Origin: an uncultured Collinsella sp.
Lineage (GTDB): Bacteria; Actinomycetota; Coriobacteriia; Coriobacteriales; Coriobacteriaceae
Assembly (NCBI GenBank): GCA_900547025.1
Contig: UREZ01000107.1
Coordinates: forward strand, 1 to 5,449
Length of the DNA stretch: 5,449 nucleotides
Reading direction: 5' to 3'
Each line of letters starts with the position of its first letter. Position 1 is the stretch's first letter. Shown in pieces: positions 5,405 through 5,449 of the stretch. Under the pieces are notes generated by a model. The model was not told the DNA's origin and made no database searches. It was given only the letters and a program-made list of their open reading frames with translations. Position numbers and translations under genes: made by a program.

Positions 5405-5449
5405 CAGAACGTCCTCGACCATGTGTGGCGCCTTGTCCTGCTCCTTCGG
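5405..5449. other. Right-edge flank, no gene assigned
   Basis: Forty-five bases follow the asd terminator. An ATG at 5421 opens a plus-strand frame (MCGALSCSF...) that leaves the window after about nine codons and has no ribosome site. Minus-strand frames enter from the edge, so the 3' end of a convergent gene cannot be excluded. The segment is too short for a call. Confidence 0.4.

Noticed and set aside
4211..5422. Long minus-strand open frame (403 codons) antisense to asd
   Set aside because: It covers asd, which has all its catalytic motifs, and its start lies beyond the asd terminator with no ribosome site. The product is low-complexity and resembles no family I know.
1..5449. CRISPR array, tRNA, rRNA, transposase or phage genes
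   Set aside because: No regularly spaced repeats, cloverleaf-like sequences or mobile-element proteins were seen. The four biosynthetic genes fill nearly all of the window.

Overview
The window is GC-rich bacterial DNA with dense coding on both strands. It carries four complete genes for the aspartate-family (threonine/lysine) biosynthetic pathway. The style of the proteins fits a coriobacterial actinomycete such as Collinsella: a full-length YclM-like aspartate kinase instead of the split alpha/beta type of corynebacteria, GC-rich codons, and strong AGGAGG-type ribosome sites. This assignment is inference from memory of the families; no search was run.

Layout from left to right: a short non-coding left edge (1-78); thrB, homoserine kinase, on the minus strand (79-960); a 201-bp gap (961-1161) with a large nested inverted repeat and a clear intrinsic terminator for thrC; thrC, threonine synthase, on the minus strand (1162-2679); a 103-bp divergent control region (2680-2782); lysC, aspartate kinase, on the plus strand (2783-4171); a 174-bp gap (4172-4345) with an AT-rich palindrome, a tandem 11-bp repeat and a GC-rich hairpin; asd, aspartate-semialdehyde dehydrogenase, on the plus strand (4346-5371); a likely asd terminator; and a non-coding right edge.

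The two arms form one metabolic unit read outwards from a shared control region. LysC phosphorylates aspartate and Asd reduces the product to aspartate semialdehyde, the branch point for lysine. Homoserine dehydrogenase (hom) is not in the window and must be encoded elsewhere. ThrB then phosphorylates homoserine and ThrC converts phosphohomoserine to threonine. All four proteins look full length and intact.

I do not see a new multi-gene system here. The most unusual parts are non-coding: the 112-bp nested inverted repeat just upstream of the thrB ribosome site, and the repeat-rich lysC-asd gap. No gene-free stretch exceeds 300 bases.
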